Below, in pieces: positions 1-12,355 of a DNA stretch of 64,000 nucleotides. The stretch lies in contig NC_088295.1 in NCBI RefSeq assembly GCF_032854445.1, forward strand, positions 65,391,249-65,455,248. The letters run 5' to 3'. The notes under the pieces are model-generated. The model had not been told where the DNA came from. It ran no database searches and saw only the letters and a program-made list of their open reading frames with translations. Both the position numbers and the translations under genes were made by a program. Within the stretch, counting starts at the first letter, position 1; every line of letters begins with the position of its first letter. The stretch is from Liolophura sinensis (Eukaryota > Mollusca > Polyplacophora > Chitonida > Chitonidae).

Positions 1-834
1 GGCCAGATGTACGGAGAGCCCGCAGTGAACGCTTTGCGGTCACACTTCGTTGTCTGTGGCGGGTGAAACCACGCTGAGAAATGGTTATTTTCCTCGAGGA
101 ATTAGAATACCTGTTAATTTCAGAGTAAGACTCATGGAATTCCAGCAATTGAAGTCTGCTGGTTTTGCCATGCCAGACTGACTTTTCCTTCAGCTACATA
201 CACATTCCGGACTCAGCATGTACCTCCGCGACAATCACGTGGGTTAGAAGGCTCGCTTACTGCAGGTTCCTGATCAAGTGGCAAAAACAAAACAAAACAA
301 AAAACGCACTTAAAACAGTGTTACTGAGGAATGTATGAAGATTTTCTATTATGCGCATAGTTAAGTTTTCTAAAAAAATATAGAGTATAACAAACAAACT
401 CCGCTTGGCAGCGTACGCGTGATTTAAATGTATATGCAGGCCAATGCATCAATAAGCCTCATTATAAATAGAGTAAACTAGTTAAATTTAAATACAAGAT
501 GTATACGTTTTATACGTATACATTTACGTACACGTGAATGTTGGTTTTCTTATAAGCTGGGAATTAGTATCTAGTTAAAGCAAGGAATTCCACTATATTG
601 ATACTTAAGTGCTTATATATACATTCAAAATTTTCTGTAACTTTACAGCAAGTTTCATTGTAAATATCACAGTATTCCAGTGTAAAACACACTTGCAACA
701 TTATATATACATTTTGTAATATATATTGAAAGGCGTTGACACCAAAATTGCCAGTACTTTTTGCTGTACAACTGCACCTTCATTTGACATTGTGTGTGTG
801 CACATCAGTATATTGTGAGCATCAGTATAGACAA
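1..834. other. Non-coding stretch, nothing recognised
   Basis: AT-rich unique sequence with only short chance reading frames. The first 250 bases are more balanced in composition but show no protein similarity that I can recognise. Confidence 0.6.
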
Positions 835-1170
835 GTGTATCAGTCCGCTTTGAGGGCGGTAGATCCAGGGTCAATATTGGTTCGGGTCTCACCTAAGACC
901 TGAAAAGAGGAAGTTGTAACTTCCTCGCTTGGCGATCGGCATTAAGGGGATACAACGACTGGTTGACCCGTATCAGTATAATGGCTCTGGCGGGGCGACT
1001 TACTTGCCATCGGCAAATCGTTTCAGTAAAGCAGCACTAGATACAAGAGTGGTGGAAATCCGTCCTACAACGTACAAGGAGGCACATTACATACACTCTA
1101 AGGACTCTTTCGTCGTAATATGACTGAAAAATTGTTAATTACGACGTTAAACCTTAAGCACTCACTCACT
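835..1170 (+). repeat. SINE family B, copy 1
   Basis: About 335 bp aligning by eye with 40285-40618. Shared blocks include GTAGATCCAG, AACGACTGGTTGACCCGTA, CAGTATAATGGCTC, AGCAGCACTAGATA and TTGAAAAATTG/TACGACGTTAAA. The left end is tRNA-like (GTAGATCCAGGGTCAATATTG) and the right end resembles the ACGACGTTAAAC tail of molluscan SINEs. It has no coding role; the open frame inside it is incidental. Confidence 0.75.
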
Positions 1171-1499
1171 TTAAGTAACAGATTTGTTTTGGTGTTTCAT
1201 GAATACATTTTTTATTTCTCTGTATAGGCCTGTAACAACTTACACTTGTGTGAAAATAATTAGAATTTGTATGACAAGGCTGCGTGGCATTGGTGAATTG
1301 CGAGGCACCTAATTACAGAATCGTCTTTCATCGAGCCCGATTCTTGAAGGCGGCAGAATTTTTGCGAGGACAGACTGGCGTTAAATGGAGAAGTGCTGAC
1401 AAGCGTAGTTGTTCCCACTTAACTGTTTCTTCAACAACTGCCGTCATGATGTTCACTCTGGCCATCTGCTATGTGGTGTGAAATGCCCATTAGTCTGCC

Positions 1500-1502
<3 letters not shown>

Positions 1503-1576
<74 letters not shown>
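1503..1576. repeat. (AT)n microsatellite
   Basis: About 74 bp of almost pure AT dinucleotide repeat with one interruption near 1540. Confidence 0.98.
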
Positions 1577-1578
<2 letters not shown>

Positions 1579-4500
1579 ACGCCGTAGTCGTAATGAATCC
1601 ATGAAATGATTGACTGGATGACTTTGATGATGACTGGATGATTTATTCAATAACATAAAAATCTTTATAGCACTTCGGCTTCAGATGTTTTTCAACCTAA
1701 CTGTCTATTACGCATAGAAAGTACGTCTAACGGTTCGTCGTTAGTCTATATATACCCATGCATGTTAGTCGTAAGATGTGTCGCACTGTTATAACAGTAT
1801 TTCTGTCTTGTTTCTATGCTGACCTGATGGAACTCAACAATAACCTCTTACTTGTAAATTGGCATATTTATTGATTATTTGAATTATTCATATTTATTGA
1901 CTGATAAAAATATGGTTGTGTGAATGGAACAATAATCTACACATGTAAAAATTACATTTTTATGGTGAACTTGTATGTCATACTCAAGTGCTAAGAGTAT
2001 ATCGCGTAGGTCTCTAAATATGAATAGATAATCTGTGAAAAGTGCACTTTGATAATTTGAATTTGATCAACTATAACCAAGTAATTCTCAGATAATTGAC
2101 AGGTTTTATTGACATCGAAATATTAAAAATATTTGTAAGCGTATTATCATCAAAGTTATTCGGACTATGCTCTAGTATATACGTGCCCGAACACGTAGTC
2201 TTTGACCTACACTTATAACTACCAAGGCAGCGCAAAAAGGCATACATGTACATGTACGTAAGTGTAGCCTATACTGGTAAAAATGCCAAAGAACTGTTAG
2301 CCTACAGTTACGTCTAAGCTGTTTAATTTGATCTGTAAATCTGTAAACGTTTAAACGATTACAAGTAAAGTATTTGCCTTTGTCAATTTGTCTTATGAAA
2401 CCAAATTTAACACGTGACATAAAAACCCATGTATATAGGATTTCAGCTTCAGGGAAAATGTAGTTGGTTGCGACTTTAAGTCAGGAGATTTGTCACGTAT
2501 ACCTGGCCAAGAGCGGTGGTTCCTCGACCCTTAAACTTACCCTCCGTCATATAAGTGAAATATTATTGAGTACATATAAACACAAATAAAGTAAAGCAAT
2601 AGGCCTATATATGGGCAACAAGTCGGCATTTGGTAACGAATTAAACTGTTTGCTGATCGCCTCTAGACATGCCTTATGAAGGATACATACGATTTTGAGA
2701 CCTTGCCAAATAACCTGTGAAAGTGTCAGGCTTCTATATTGACCAATAATCACCACTTAGCTTGTGCTGGCTTGTAATTGTTGCATTCTGTGATGGGTTA
2801 TATAGAACAGATATGTATATGAATTAATTATCGCAAGGTCTTTCCTTCTTTGAGATTCCTGATAGGATATTCGTTGATATCTCAAACTCGAAGGGCAGTG
2901 GAGCATGTAACGGGCACCACCTTCGGTTTGATGAGAAAGCTAGTGACAAACATATGCTCGTCACAATCGTATTGTGGTCATCAAGATTTCACACTTCGAC
3001 GGTGACGCATGTATGTGGTTCGACCTCCGTGCACCAGCCATTGTTGACTTTCCCGTTATCATGGTTGGAATATGTTATAATAACATTGTGGCAAACGTTT
3101 TCCTCCTGGGATTACTAACGATGTTCTGCTTTAGAACCCGTGTTGGACACGTTCATTTTCCGCCATGCTGAGTTCTCGCCTCTCAAACAAACAACGCGAG
3201 ATTTATCACAACAGCGACTTTTTACTCTTAGAAGAGATCAGATCACGGACTCCGATCGTGGCAACATTTCTGAGAGTGTCTGAATTTCGGTCGTGTGTGC
3301 TTATCTATATTAGCGGTGCTGCTATAGACTGCTGGTTTACGGGCGGGACCTACTTAGCGATAACCTATATGAAACAACATCGTCTCTGAAGACATCACAG
3401 GGACAGGAGTTGAGACACGCAGAGCACTCTCTCCGCCATTGCATCTTCGCGCAGTATGAACGTTTCGCGCAGGAGAAGGAGGTAAACAAGTCGACCACTT
3501 GTAGAAATACATGGCTTTGTTTGAAATAATGGCTTATATCCAGATGTCTGATCACTGGTACAGTTGTGCCCAAGGTTCGTGGTATTAAAGTGCTTATTTC
3601 ATTGCAAGAATATGCCTTCAAAGCAACATATGTTATCTTCGGGTTGAGAGTACATGTATCAGCTGCCATGTATGATCTGTGTTATGCTTTCATACGCAAT
3701 AAATACATAGCTATATTTGTTTATGTATTCTTTTTTGACTGGTGCTTTCCGCCAAATACAAGAATATCTCAGCTACGACAATAGCCGCACCTTGCCGGGA
3801 GCCTCAGTTGATGAACATACATGTAGCCACAACGGAACTTTCGTTTTCGAAAACAGGCCCTCATTTGTCAGTTAGAGGCTAGTCGTGTTTTGGGGATCCT
3901 TGCATTTGTTCACGTATTTCTTTTTCCTTATAATGTGCACGTGTACCATAGTATTTTACATCTATAGTATGAAAAAGGTGACGTATAGATGTTATCTTTT
4001 CAGTTTGTAGAATGCGATTTATGCATTAATTCTTACGTCTGAACTTCTTAGCTGAAAATTCTTCACACGGCTTCTCCGTCTTCTCCGATTTGAAAACGTT
4101 GAATTCGAACGGCTTACCTTTTTGTTGTTAGCTTACGGTGTAAACGTGTATGCAAACGCCAGTGCCGCCTATACTCCGACTTACAATTGAGGGCTTCTAC
4201 ACAAAGACGCTGCCTGCCGATATATCCATTGTTTGGTCTGAACCATCAACCAATGATTGGATGACGTCGAATGACGTAACTTGAAGTGGACACAGAGCAT
4301 GTACTGACGACTGATATCGTCATCCAGAACGGGGTTGCTCTTTTGTTATACCATTCAGCACCATATGTTGAACAGATACTGCTGCAGATGTTAAACACTA
4401 TCCATACTTTGAACATCGATCCTTTCGAAAAGAAAAGACTATCACTTGGGATGGTGATTTCCGATTGCGTTGATTAAATTTATTGTTTGATTTAAATTGA

Positions 4501-5140
4501 ATCGAGCTTAATTTCCGAAATGCTTGGATACCGTGCTTGTGTATGGAGTGAAATCGGATTTTCAGTTTAGTGCCCTTTGGCAGAGTGCACCAATTAATGA
4601 CAGAAAATGGTTAGCTCATAGCAGAAAACCTTGGGATACTCCGTGAATTCTGTCACCATGCATCAGTTTGGGTAATGTGACGCACTCGTTTAATCGTCAC
4701 TGAGAATAAAACAGGACCTTAAATTTGAGGTTTTTTCACCACAAAAAGAATATTTTTAAAGCCAAAGAAATGTCATGAAATCATTTTTGGTGCCGAAACT
4801 GACATTTTCCCATGAGGATATTATCCTAAACCTTCCAAACAACGGTCAAACCAGCGTTCTAATGTAAACAATGTAATTCTCATTATCAAACAAATTGATT
4901 AATATGGACAAAAAGGTTAATTTATAGCGTCTTTTTCGAGTAAAGTTTCTTCATTCACAAAAATGCAATTCTAATTACATAAACAGTTGGTGCTTTGATT
5001 TGTCAATTAACGATGATCTATAAATTTCAGTTTGCCTATTTTATCAAAGGTAAAACAGCCTTAGAGTTAAAATCAATGCTTATTGCTGTAATAGGAATGG
5101 GATGTATTTTGCTCAGTACCAGTACAATAAGTGACTGCGA
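1577..5140. other. Intergenic, no gene recognised
   Basis: AT-rich unique DNA with only short open frames. SINE-tail fragments are seen near 2540-2595 (CATATAAGTGAAATATTATTGAGTA) and 3740-3790 (GACTGGTGCTTTCCGCC...CAAGAATATCTCA). The stretch 2880-3500 is of higher complexity, with frames of 65-110 codons on both strands, but none resembles a known protein and no convincing splice-bounded exon stands out. Confidence 0.6.
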
Positions 5141-5392
5141 TTCATTTTACTGGTGTTTAACGCCATACTCAAGAATATTTCACTTATACGGCGGCGACCA
5201 GCATTATGGTGGGATGAAACCAGATGAGCCCGGGGGAAACCGACGAAAATCCACAGGTTGCTGGCAAACCGTCACACGTACCACCGGAGTGGGTCGGTTG
5301 CATTTGCCCTGAAGAGTGGAGAAAGGACGAGCACTTGACAACAGAGGTCTGTGTGATACCCGCCACACGTCTTAACCACTCGACGATATGTC
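5141..5392 (-). repeat. SINE family A, diverged copy
   Basis: The tail motif reads ACTGGTGTTTAACGCCATAC, then TTATACGGCGGCGACCAGCA and TTATGGTGGGATGAAACC, then CAGGTTGCTGGCAAACCGTC, in the same order as copies at 26368 and 39391. The inferred head is at the right end, so the element lies on the minus strand; that head is poorly preserved. Confidence 0.8.
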
Positions 5393-8300
5393 ATTGTTTT
5401 CCCACGTTTCCCGGACCCGCGGTCATACGCCATTCAGCGCCTTAGTTTAGTTGGGGATTAGAATTTAATGCCATTTATTTCAGTGCTTTACGTTAGGTGA
5501 CACGCTTTTACCTGGCTCAGAGATCGGTTGCCGTCTACCCACTCTGAGAACCAAATGTCAAACTTCAGCCTGTGTTTACCTCATCTTCCTATCTCTTAAG
5601 TCCGCACACAAAACCAGTGTTTTAGCTCGGCTCCCCGGGATGAGGTGTGACTGGGCCGCTGACAATGGTCGGTAATTGACTAGTGTATGGGTGGTACCTT
5701 AATGACTTGACCAGACAGACGGAACACCCGGGCAGCTTTATACTACATGGGTAGCTAATTAGGATCATCCTCAGTATTTACCTATATAGGCCTACACACA
5801 CTGCGGCATCGGGTTTTCGGTGTTTGTACATCGTCGTTGAAATGGGTCTTCTAGTTCTCCTTCAAACTCGTGCTGTGCTGTTTGTACAGCATATCCCGAT
5901 ATACATACAATGTGAGAAGAACAGAGCAATCAATGATTGGTTTACGTGTGCAAAAGAGGAATCAAACCTAAGCTGAATTTAGGTATTGTACATAAAAAGG
6001 ACTAGTATAGCAAATTCAAGAAACGATGCGTGCAAGGTGACACATCATTCAAAATTTCGGTTGTATTTAGATCATTTTCAAAACAGGAATGTTATTTTTA
6101 AAAAAACTGTTTAAATAAAACTGGAATACAGAATCATACACCAATTTGCGTTATTTGTTGGAATTCTCGCTGCACGTTATACTCTATAAAGTTTTATTGG
6201 TGGAAATTGAAGTATACAAATTACGAGAGCAGTCAACCTGCGATCCTCTATCTCAGCTCTCAGCGAATCAGTATTTATTAAATGAAGATTGATATGCAGG
6301 CTTACAGATATGTTAGAGTCGTGCTGTTCTTTATTAACGACTGTTCTTTATGTTCTTTATTTGCTAGCTAAGTACATGTATTTCATGATTTTATCTCGAA
6401 ATTCGGTAAGCTCTTGGCCGATGGTGTTTTGCCGGCAGGTTCTCCCCCCGTCACGGCTGTTGAGTTCCGCTGGAGTGATAGTCAGGTGTAAATTGTGTGG
6501 CTTCCTCAATACCAAAAAGCCTGATTGCCGTTTTTAAGCGAGTTCTGGCACAGAACAAAATAGTGTTTATTTACAGACAATGCATGTTTTGTCTTTGAGT
6601 GTCTCTTGAATTTTCAGACAACAATGTCTTAACATTACTCATATGTCGAATTAACTGTTTAGACAATTTCAAGGAAATTTGTGGATGGATTAAGTTATGC
6701 AGAAAATACTGCAAACCTGACAAACCTTCTGACTAAAAGCCGCAGCTAGATTAAAGAAAGTGCTGGGTTTGAACCCATGAACCCGTACATTAGTCAGGAT
6801 CCGAAAGGGAAAAACAACCCAGCCGTTAATTAATTCATGCTAACGCCGCATAATCCACGAGTAAACAATGTGTATTTGTGTGATAACACTCATAGATTTC
6901 GGAATAATTTAATCTATGTGGTGAAATCTAAGAAAACACTTTGGAAAATCTCCACTGTCATGTTAAGAGATTATCGTCTTCTTCAAATCTTTCTTTAACT
7001 GAAAAGAGATCGTTTGATGTGAAATATTTTCCGTGGTATATTTTTCTTCTCCGTCCTTCTTGCTGTAATCCCATATAAGCCATATTGTTGCTTGCAATGT
7101 GTGGACAAGAAATGTATTGGTTCCGATTAAAAAGGAATAAATGTTTACGTTTTAAAAGGATTTTTTAAAAATTGACGAAGAGATATTCACAAAAAAAACT
7201 TACATGAGATTAGTGGAACCTTGTCATGTCTGAATATAATACAGTTTGGCGTCAATAACAGACAATGCATGGCATCTGACATTTGAGTTTTGTCTTGAGA
7301 TAATAGAAATGTGGCATCGATAATCTAAGCTCAAGGATTTATATACATATATCATATACATTGTGCGATACAAACTGTGTATAGCATTACCTTCATGCAT
7401 AAGTGAAGGATATCTGTGGGCTTATGTCGGACGTCTAGATAATAACTTTATAAACATTTCAAATCAAAAAGTAAGGGTATATACGTGAAATCTTCATAAT
7501 TCTGAATAAATCCAATTAGTTAAGCTTCGGTGTGTTTTTCAAACAAGGCCTTATTCTCGCATGCAGCATCCGACCTGCCGCTGGCAAATAGAGTCTTAGG
7601 CTGGAAGCCAAGTATCGTTGGTATGAACCCAGAGTTTTGTTAAGTATGTGTCAATGAGTGGAAGTTTACGTCTAGAAAGTCCGGATTCATCCACCTCCAC
7701 ATCCACAGCCAAAATACTAAAATTGCACAGTCGTACAGGTGAAAACCGCCGTTCAAATAATAAAAATTGTGGCCTATACCATTAAGCCATGCATATACAC
7801 CTACATGAAATCAAGATGTTTCCTCCGTTGACGGATACAACTTTATTCGCTTTACACAGCGGACAATAGTTAATAATTCATAGTAATGGATTTAACATAC
7901 ACAACAAGTTTGGTAATTTACACATTTTCGCTCCCTTTCGCCATTATCCAAATCAAATATACAAATAGATGAATCAAAGAATTGAAAACTGAATCCGTAA
8001 ATAAATTTTTCCAAAAAATCTTTTCATCAAATATGTCAACGGATCACTCAATGAATTGATCATCAAATGAATCAATCTTCAAAACCATAAATAGTCAATC
8101 ATCAAAACTATAGAACATTTCATCTCCATGAACGTTTTAGAGTAGATTACAAAAGCACTTAATTGATATACCATGTGTATGTGTTTAGTTTTTGTTCGTC
8201 TATTCACAACGGAAATCGGGCTCTTAGCGGAATCTTCCATTCCTTAGTACTGGAGATTCCAGATAAGAGTTGTAATGAGTTCAGACAAAGAGAACCAACC

Positions 8301-10601
8301 TATAAACCTTGAACCTTACCCGCCCCGCTGACATTTACAGATTGGACCTCGCGAGGACAGGGCGGGAGAAAGGTCATTGTTCTCGGAATAACAAAATACT
8401 TCACATTTGACAGTCTTATAAAGTGTCATCCTCATTTGGTGTTAGGTGTGCACGAGAGGCTGAATTAAACTCTCTGCTGGCATGCCAGCCATATCTTACT
8501 GAGACCTTTCCACGGAACGTACCCGGTGTTCTTACGAAAGAGTTATAGGTATTCTCTGCGCATTCGCTATAGGTCTACTATATCACTAATTATATATGTT
8601 AGTTAAAGGAAAAGACCACATAAAATAAAGTGAGCATCAGGAGAATGGCTGATGAAACCTGTCCCTAAAAATACCTTAACTTATTTTTATATGATTTTTT
8701 TCTCTAAGCTTAGAGTGAAATGTTTGAACTGAATGATGAAATTTATAGGCCATACTTACAATCTAAGATTACATCACTTTTTTCTTTGCCTTCCCCTACA
8801 GGCGAAACTTGTGATCTTTCTTTAAGTAATCTTAAGTGAGTGATAAGAGCCATTCCAACACTAAGTTAAAAGCTGTAAGGAAAAGAAAACGGATGGGGAA
8901 AAATTTTACGACGTCATAGTATGCCAAAAAACTGGTGATATGGTTCATTTAAAGCCCACCGTAGAATTAAAAACTGTGAATGCATTTAATTCTCTTCAAA
9001 AAGAATCTGAAAAGATAAATAAACGAAAGCATATTTTTCTGCATAGTTTTAGTAGTCCATAGTTGATCTTTAGCTTTATTTGAGTTTAAAATATAAAGGC
9101 AAATTTAAATGTAGCTAAAACATTTAATATTTAATTACGCACAGAATCTGACCCTATCTATAACAATAAACAAAACTGTTACAGGACTTATTTTTTGTAA
9201 GAAACTCTAAAATGTCGTTGCAAATTAAAAGATCAAACACCGATGAGCAGGCCAAAACGAGAGTATTCTCACATTATGAATGAGGGGGTTCAATGTATTT
9301 TATTTTATTGATTTGATTGGGTTTAAAATCTACTCCAGACGTTTTTTTACTTATATGCAGGCTGGATTAAGTGTACAGGTTTTAATTTGAAACATCAATA
9401 CTCATCTGCATGTTAATTTTCAGTCCTAAAATATAGTGGTAAATCATGTTATTTTCGAACACAAATAGGCTATATACTTAATATATGTAATATACAGTGT
9501 CTGGAGACATACTGAGTATAAGTTTCCATATGTAATGATGTTGAGATAACCTTACATTCTCAAGGTAGATTCACTGCAGACACTTTCTGCAAACTTTTGC
9601 ATATAAATATTTCTGGAATTAATTCTCTTGACACAATAGCCTTACTTATATCATATGGAAGTGAAAATTCATTAAACGCGCACCTGCACCCTGAATTCCT
9701 TTTGTTGCTAGGCTATGAGAAGGATAATGAATCAGACATGCAGAAGTTAGAACAAATTATAAATTTAAAATGGAAAACACAAGAAAAGAACTATGAAAAA
9801 AAAACGTATTTGTTTTCCAGAGATAAAAGTACTTTACTTATTTCATGATTCACACTGTGACTAAATGTGGGAAAAGTGTACACGTTGCTGTTGATATAAT
9901 CCGTGCAAGGTATATACCGAGACTCGTACTTTGTTTTCACTGGCCACCTTGGTGGCTATCGCTATTGTTGTTATGACAACCTGTACATTGACACAGTGGA
10001 TACGTTTTATTCGAAACCATTACGTCCCCGAGAAAAATCTACGCAAACTACCGATTTAAAACATTTTATAAATGTGCATCAAATAAGGTGACTACAATGG
10101 GACTATTTTGAATGAAAACAGCACATGCGGCTAGTTGTCTAGGAAAGACTATTGTTCTCGTGTGACCCCTTTCACGGGTCAAGTAGACGATATCCTTACG
10201 CGGAGCTTCTTAATGTGAGAAATATGTACTATTGATGGAGAGGGGGGAGATTCTACGCGAGGAAAACATACAGCATATGTCTCCAATACCAGGGGTCTCT
10301 GGACGACAAAGCTCATGGCCTGGAAATAATCTATACGCGGTAAAAATAGGAAGACGTTGTGAACAGTCATCATATGCAAGCTGCGACGCCTAATTCTCTT
10401 GAACTGGACAATGTTACAGAGAAACTTTGAAGACATGTAAAAGATTGTACGAACTACGTTAGGTTTTTATATTTTGTTTTATTCTAAAAAAAATACACGA
10501 AAAGAAATAACAAGCGTTTCTCTTAAACATTGAGATTTAATGTCAGTATATGTAAATGTGAAGGTATTATCCACGTGTATCCATGGCTACGGATATTATA
10601 T
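5393..10601. other. Intergenic, no gene recognised
   Basis: Mostly AT-rich unique sequence. A tRNA-like box B remnant (GGGTTTGAACCCATGAACC) lies near 6767-6785. The stretch 7980-8110 is rich in imperfect ATCAA/TCAAT repeats. No open frame exceeds about 85 codons and none is recognisable. Confidence 0.6.
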
Positions 10602-10707
10602 TTGTTTATTTATTGATTGGTGTTTTACGCGGTACTCAAGAATATTTCACTTATACGACGGCGGCTAGCATTATGGTGGGTGGAAACCGGACAGAGACCT
10701 GGGGAAC
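10602..10707 (-). repeat. SINE family A, 3' fragment
   Basis: The tail begins TTATTTATTGATTGGTGTTT and continues ACGCGGTACTCAAGAATATT, then TATACGACGGCGGCTAGCAT and GGTGGGTGGAAACCGG. It breaks off after about 105 bp, the usual 5'-truncated form of a minus-strand insertion. Confidence 0.85.
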
Positions 10708-11765
10708 GAATATTATAGGAACAAGGGTAGCATTAATGCGTATTCATTACAAAACCTTCATCAAAGCAACACCGCTAAAGCTCACTCTATATATAAACGT
10801 TTACTAAATCTGTGCAGAATTTTATGCCATTCGCGCTAGAATTATTACCAAAAAGAGTTCTCGGAGTTTTTGAAACCTTGAAATCATTTCTTTGTCTAAA
10901 ATCACACGGATTAGACCAATAAACAATGCCCCCTTTTGTCGCCTCCGCGGCCTGAGGTCGGACGAAGGTACGAGCCTACTAGGTCCTGACACGAAGTCCG
11001 CACCGTTATGCCTGGTATCTATTTAGTGTAAACATAGACAAGAAAATGGAAAGCCGCGACATTACTGAGCACAATAGTTTTGAAAGTACTTCTCGGGCCC
11101 GATCCAAAAGCCGTTCCATGTGTGTGAGGAAGTGTGATATGGCACGGCCGGTCTCATGACATGTGTAGAGCTAGGACTATACAACCTGAACGTAGTCCAG
11201 GTCTGCCTCGCCAATGTTACACCGGTAACACAGACTCGCAGTAAATGGCAACGTGTTGTTTTGCCAGCCTATTGTATCGTTCGCTTGAATTCACTGCCGT
11301 TCCAGATGGCCATCGAGCACCTGCTTCCGGCCTGCGTTATAGACAACCCCAGAAGCTGTCTGTTGAGCCTTTGATGCGGGCTTGGCGCGCTGTTTGTACC
11401 TATATAAGTACAAAACTGGAATCACGTGGAGTTTTGGAAATAAAAACGAATTTCCTTCCAGTTGTTCATGGGATTCCACAGCTCGGCCTTAGACCCCTGA
11501 CTTCCTATACCGTGGGTTCTTGCTTCACCAGACACGTCGGCGACTGGGTGATTGAACAGGAGTGTTTAGCATAAACAAGTATTGTCCCTGCTCATCTCGC
11601 AAAGTCTGCGATCACTTAGCCAGCGCGAGTGGTGATCGCATTGTTTATTGACCAAGTTCGCGGAGAGGTAATAATAAGGAAATGTCTGGATGTTCCAATT
11701 GCTTCCAATCCTCTACCAGAAATTTCCCTGTGAACGTTGGCACGGCTGTTATCATGACTTACTCG

Positions 11766-11840
<75 letters not shown>

Positions 11841-12145
11841 GTGAATCTACCTTGAGAATGTTGTGAACTAACCCCATATAACATATCTGAAGGCATTTGT
11901 GGCACATTCGGAAATTATCCAGAAAGCTAGTTTACAGGATCAGGATGGATCTATCGCGTACTGTGGATACATTCAATCTTATGGGAATGTACCGAAATGA
12001 TAACTATGACCAGCACTTGGTTGTATTTATTCGTTTCTACACCGATACTTAAAACGTGGAACATAATACATCATCGGTTCGTGCATTTTTTCTCACTGTT
12101 TAACATATCGTTTGTCAATAATCACACATAACGTAGTCTATCTAT
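10708..12145. other. VGLL 3' flank
   Basis: This contains a balanced-composition segment (about 10900-11680) with a 109-codon open frame at 11245-11574 that I do not recognise, and a short inverted repeat TGCGATCAC...GTGATCGCA at about 11607-11641. An (AT)n tract lies at 11769-11837. No gene is claimed. Confidence 0.5.
11769..11837. repeat. (AT)n microsatellite
   Basis: About 68 bp of pure TA dinucleotide repeat downstream of the VGLL gene. Confidence 0.98.

Positions 12146-12191
<46 letters not shown>
12146..12191. repeat. (TAA)n microsatellite
   Basis: About 15 trinucleotide units on the plus strand (TTA on the VGLL strand), roughly 115-160 nt past the VGLL stop and so in its 3' UTR or immediate flank. 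Confidence 0.97.
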
Positions 12192-12192
<1 letters not shown>

Positions 12193-12220
12193 ATTATAAA
12201 AAACAATCGTTTGTACAAAA

Positions 12221-12226
12221 TTTATT
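12221..12226 (-). terminator. Candidate poly(A) signal AATAAA downstream of VGLL stop
   Basis: AATAAA on the minus strand, about 80 nt after the TAA of exon 4 and just before the TAA trinucleotide repeat. The region is so AT-rich that the hexamer could be chance; a longer 3' UTR is equally possible. Confidence 0.35.
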
Positions 12227-12305
12227 TTACCTGTGAAATTTCGGAATAAAATATACATCATATTTACATGTGTTAATGTCTTAAATATTTTTACTCTCTA
12301 AATCT

Positions 12306-12355
12306 TTAAAACCAGTATGGTTCCTTAGATGTTTCTTGAAGTCCTGAGTCCAAAC
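12306..12355 (-). CDS. VGLL (vestigial-like): VGLL coding exon 4 (50-nt terminal exon, tail ...YWF)
   Basis: A strong acceptor, TTTTATTTTATTTTTCAG (AG at 12357-12356), is followed by GTTTGGACTC. Joined to the single G left by exon 3, it reads G-LDSGLQETSKEPYWF and then TAA at 12308-12306. The phase fits exactly and the total CDS becomes divisible by three. The GLQ..SKE.P(Y)W- pattern resembles my recollection of the C-terminus of vertebrate VGLL3, which makes a chance match less likely. The exon is too small to be seen as an open frame and was found by searching for a short tail after a phase-1 acceptor. The alternative is that exon 3 reads through its donor and ends at 16615. Confidence 0.8.

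Noticed and set aside
11245-11574. 109-codon open frame downstream of VGLL
   Set aside because: Overlaps other frames on both strands and shows no recognisable motif.
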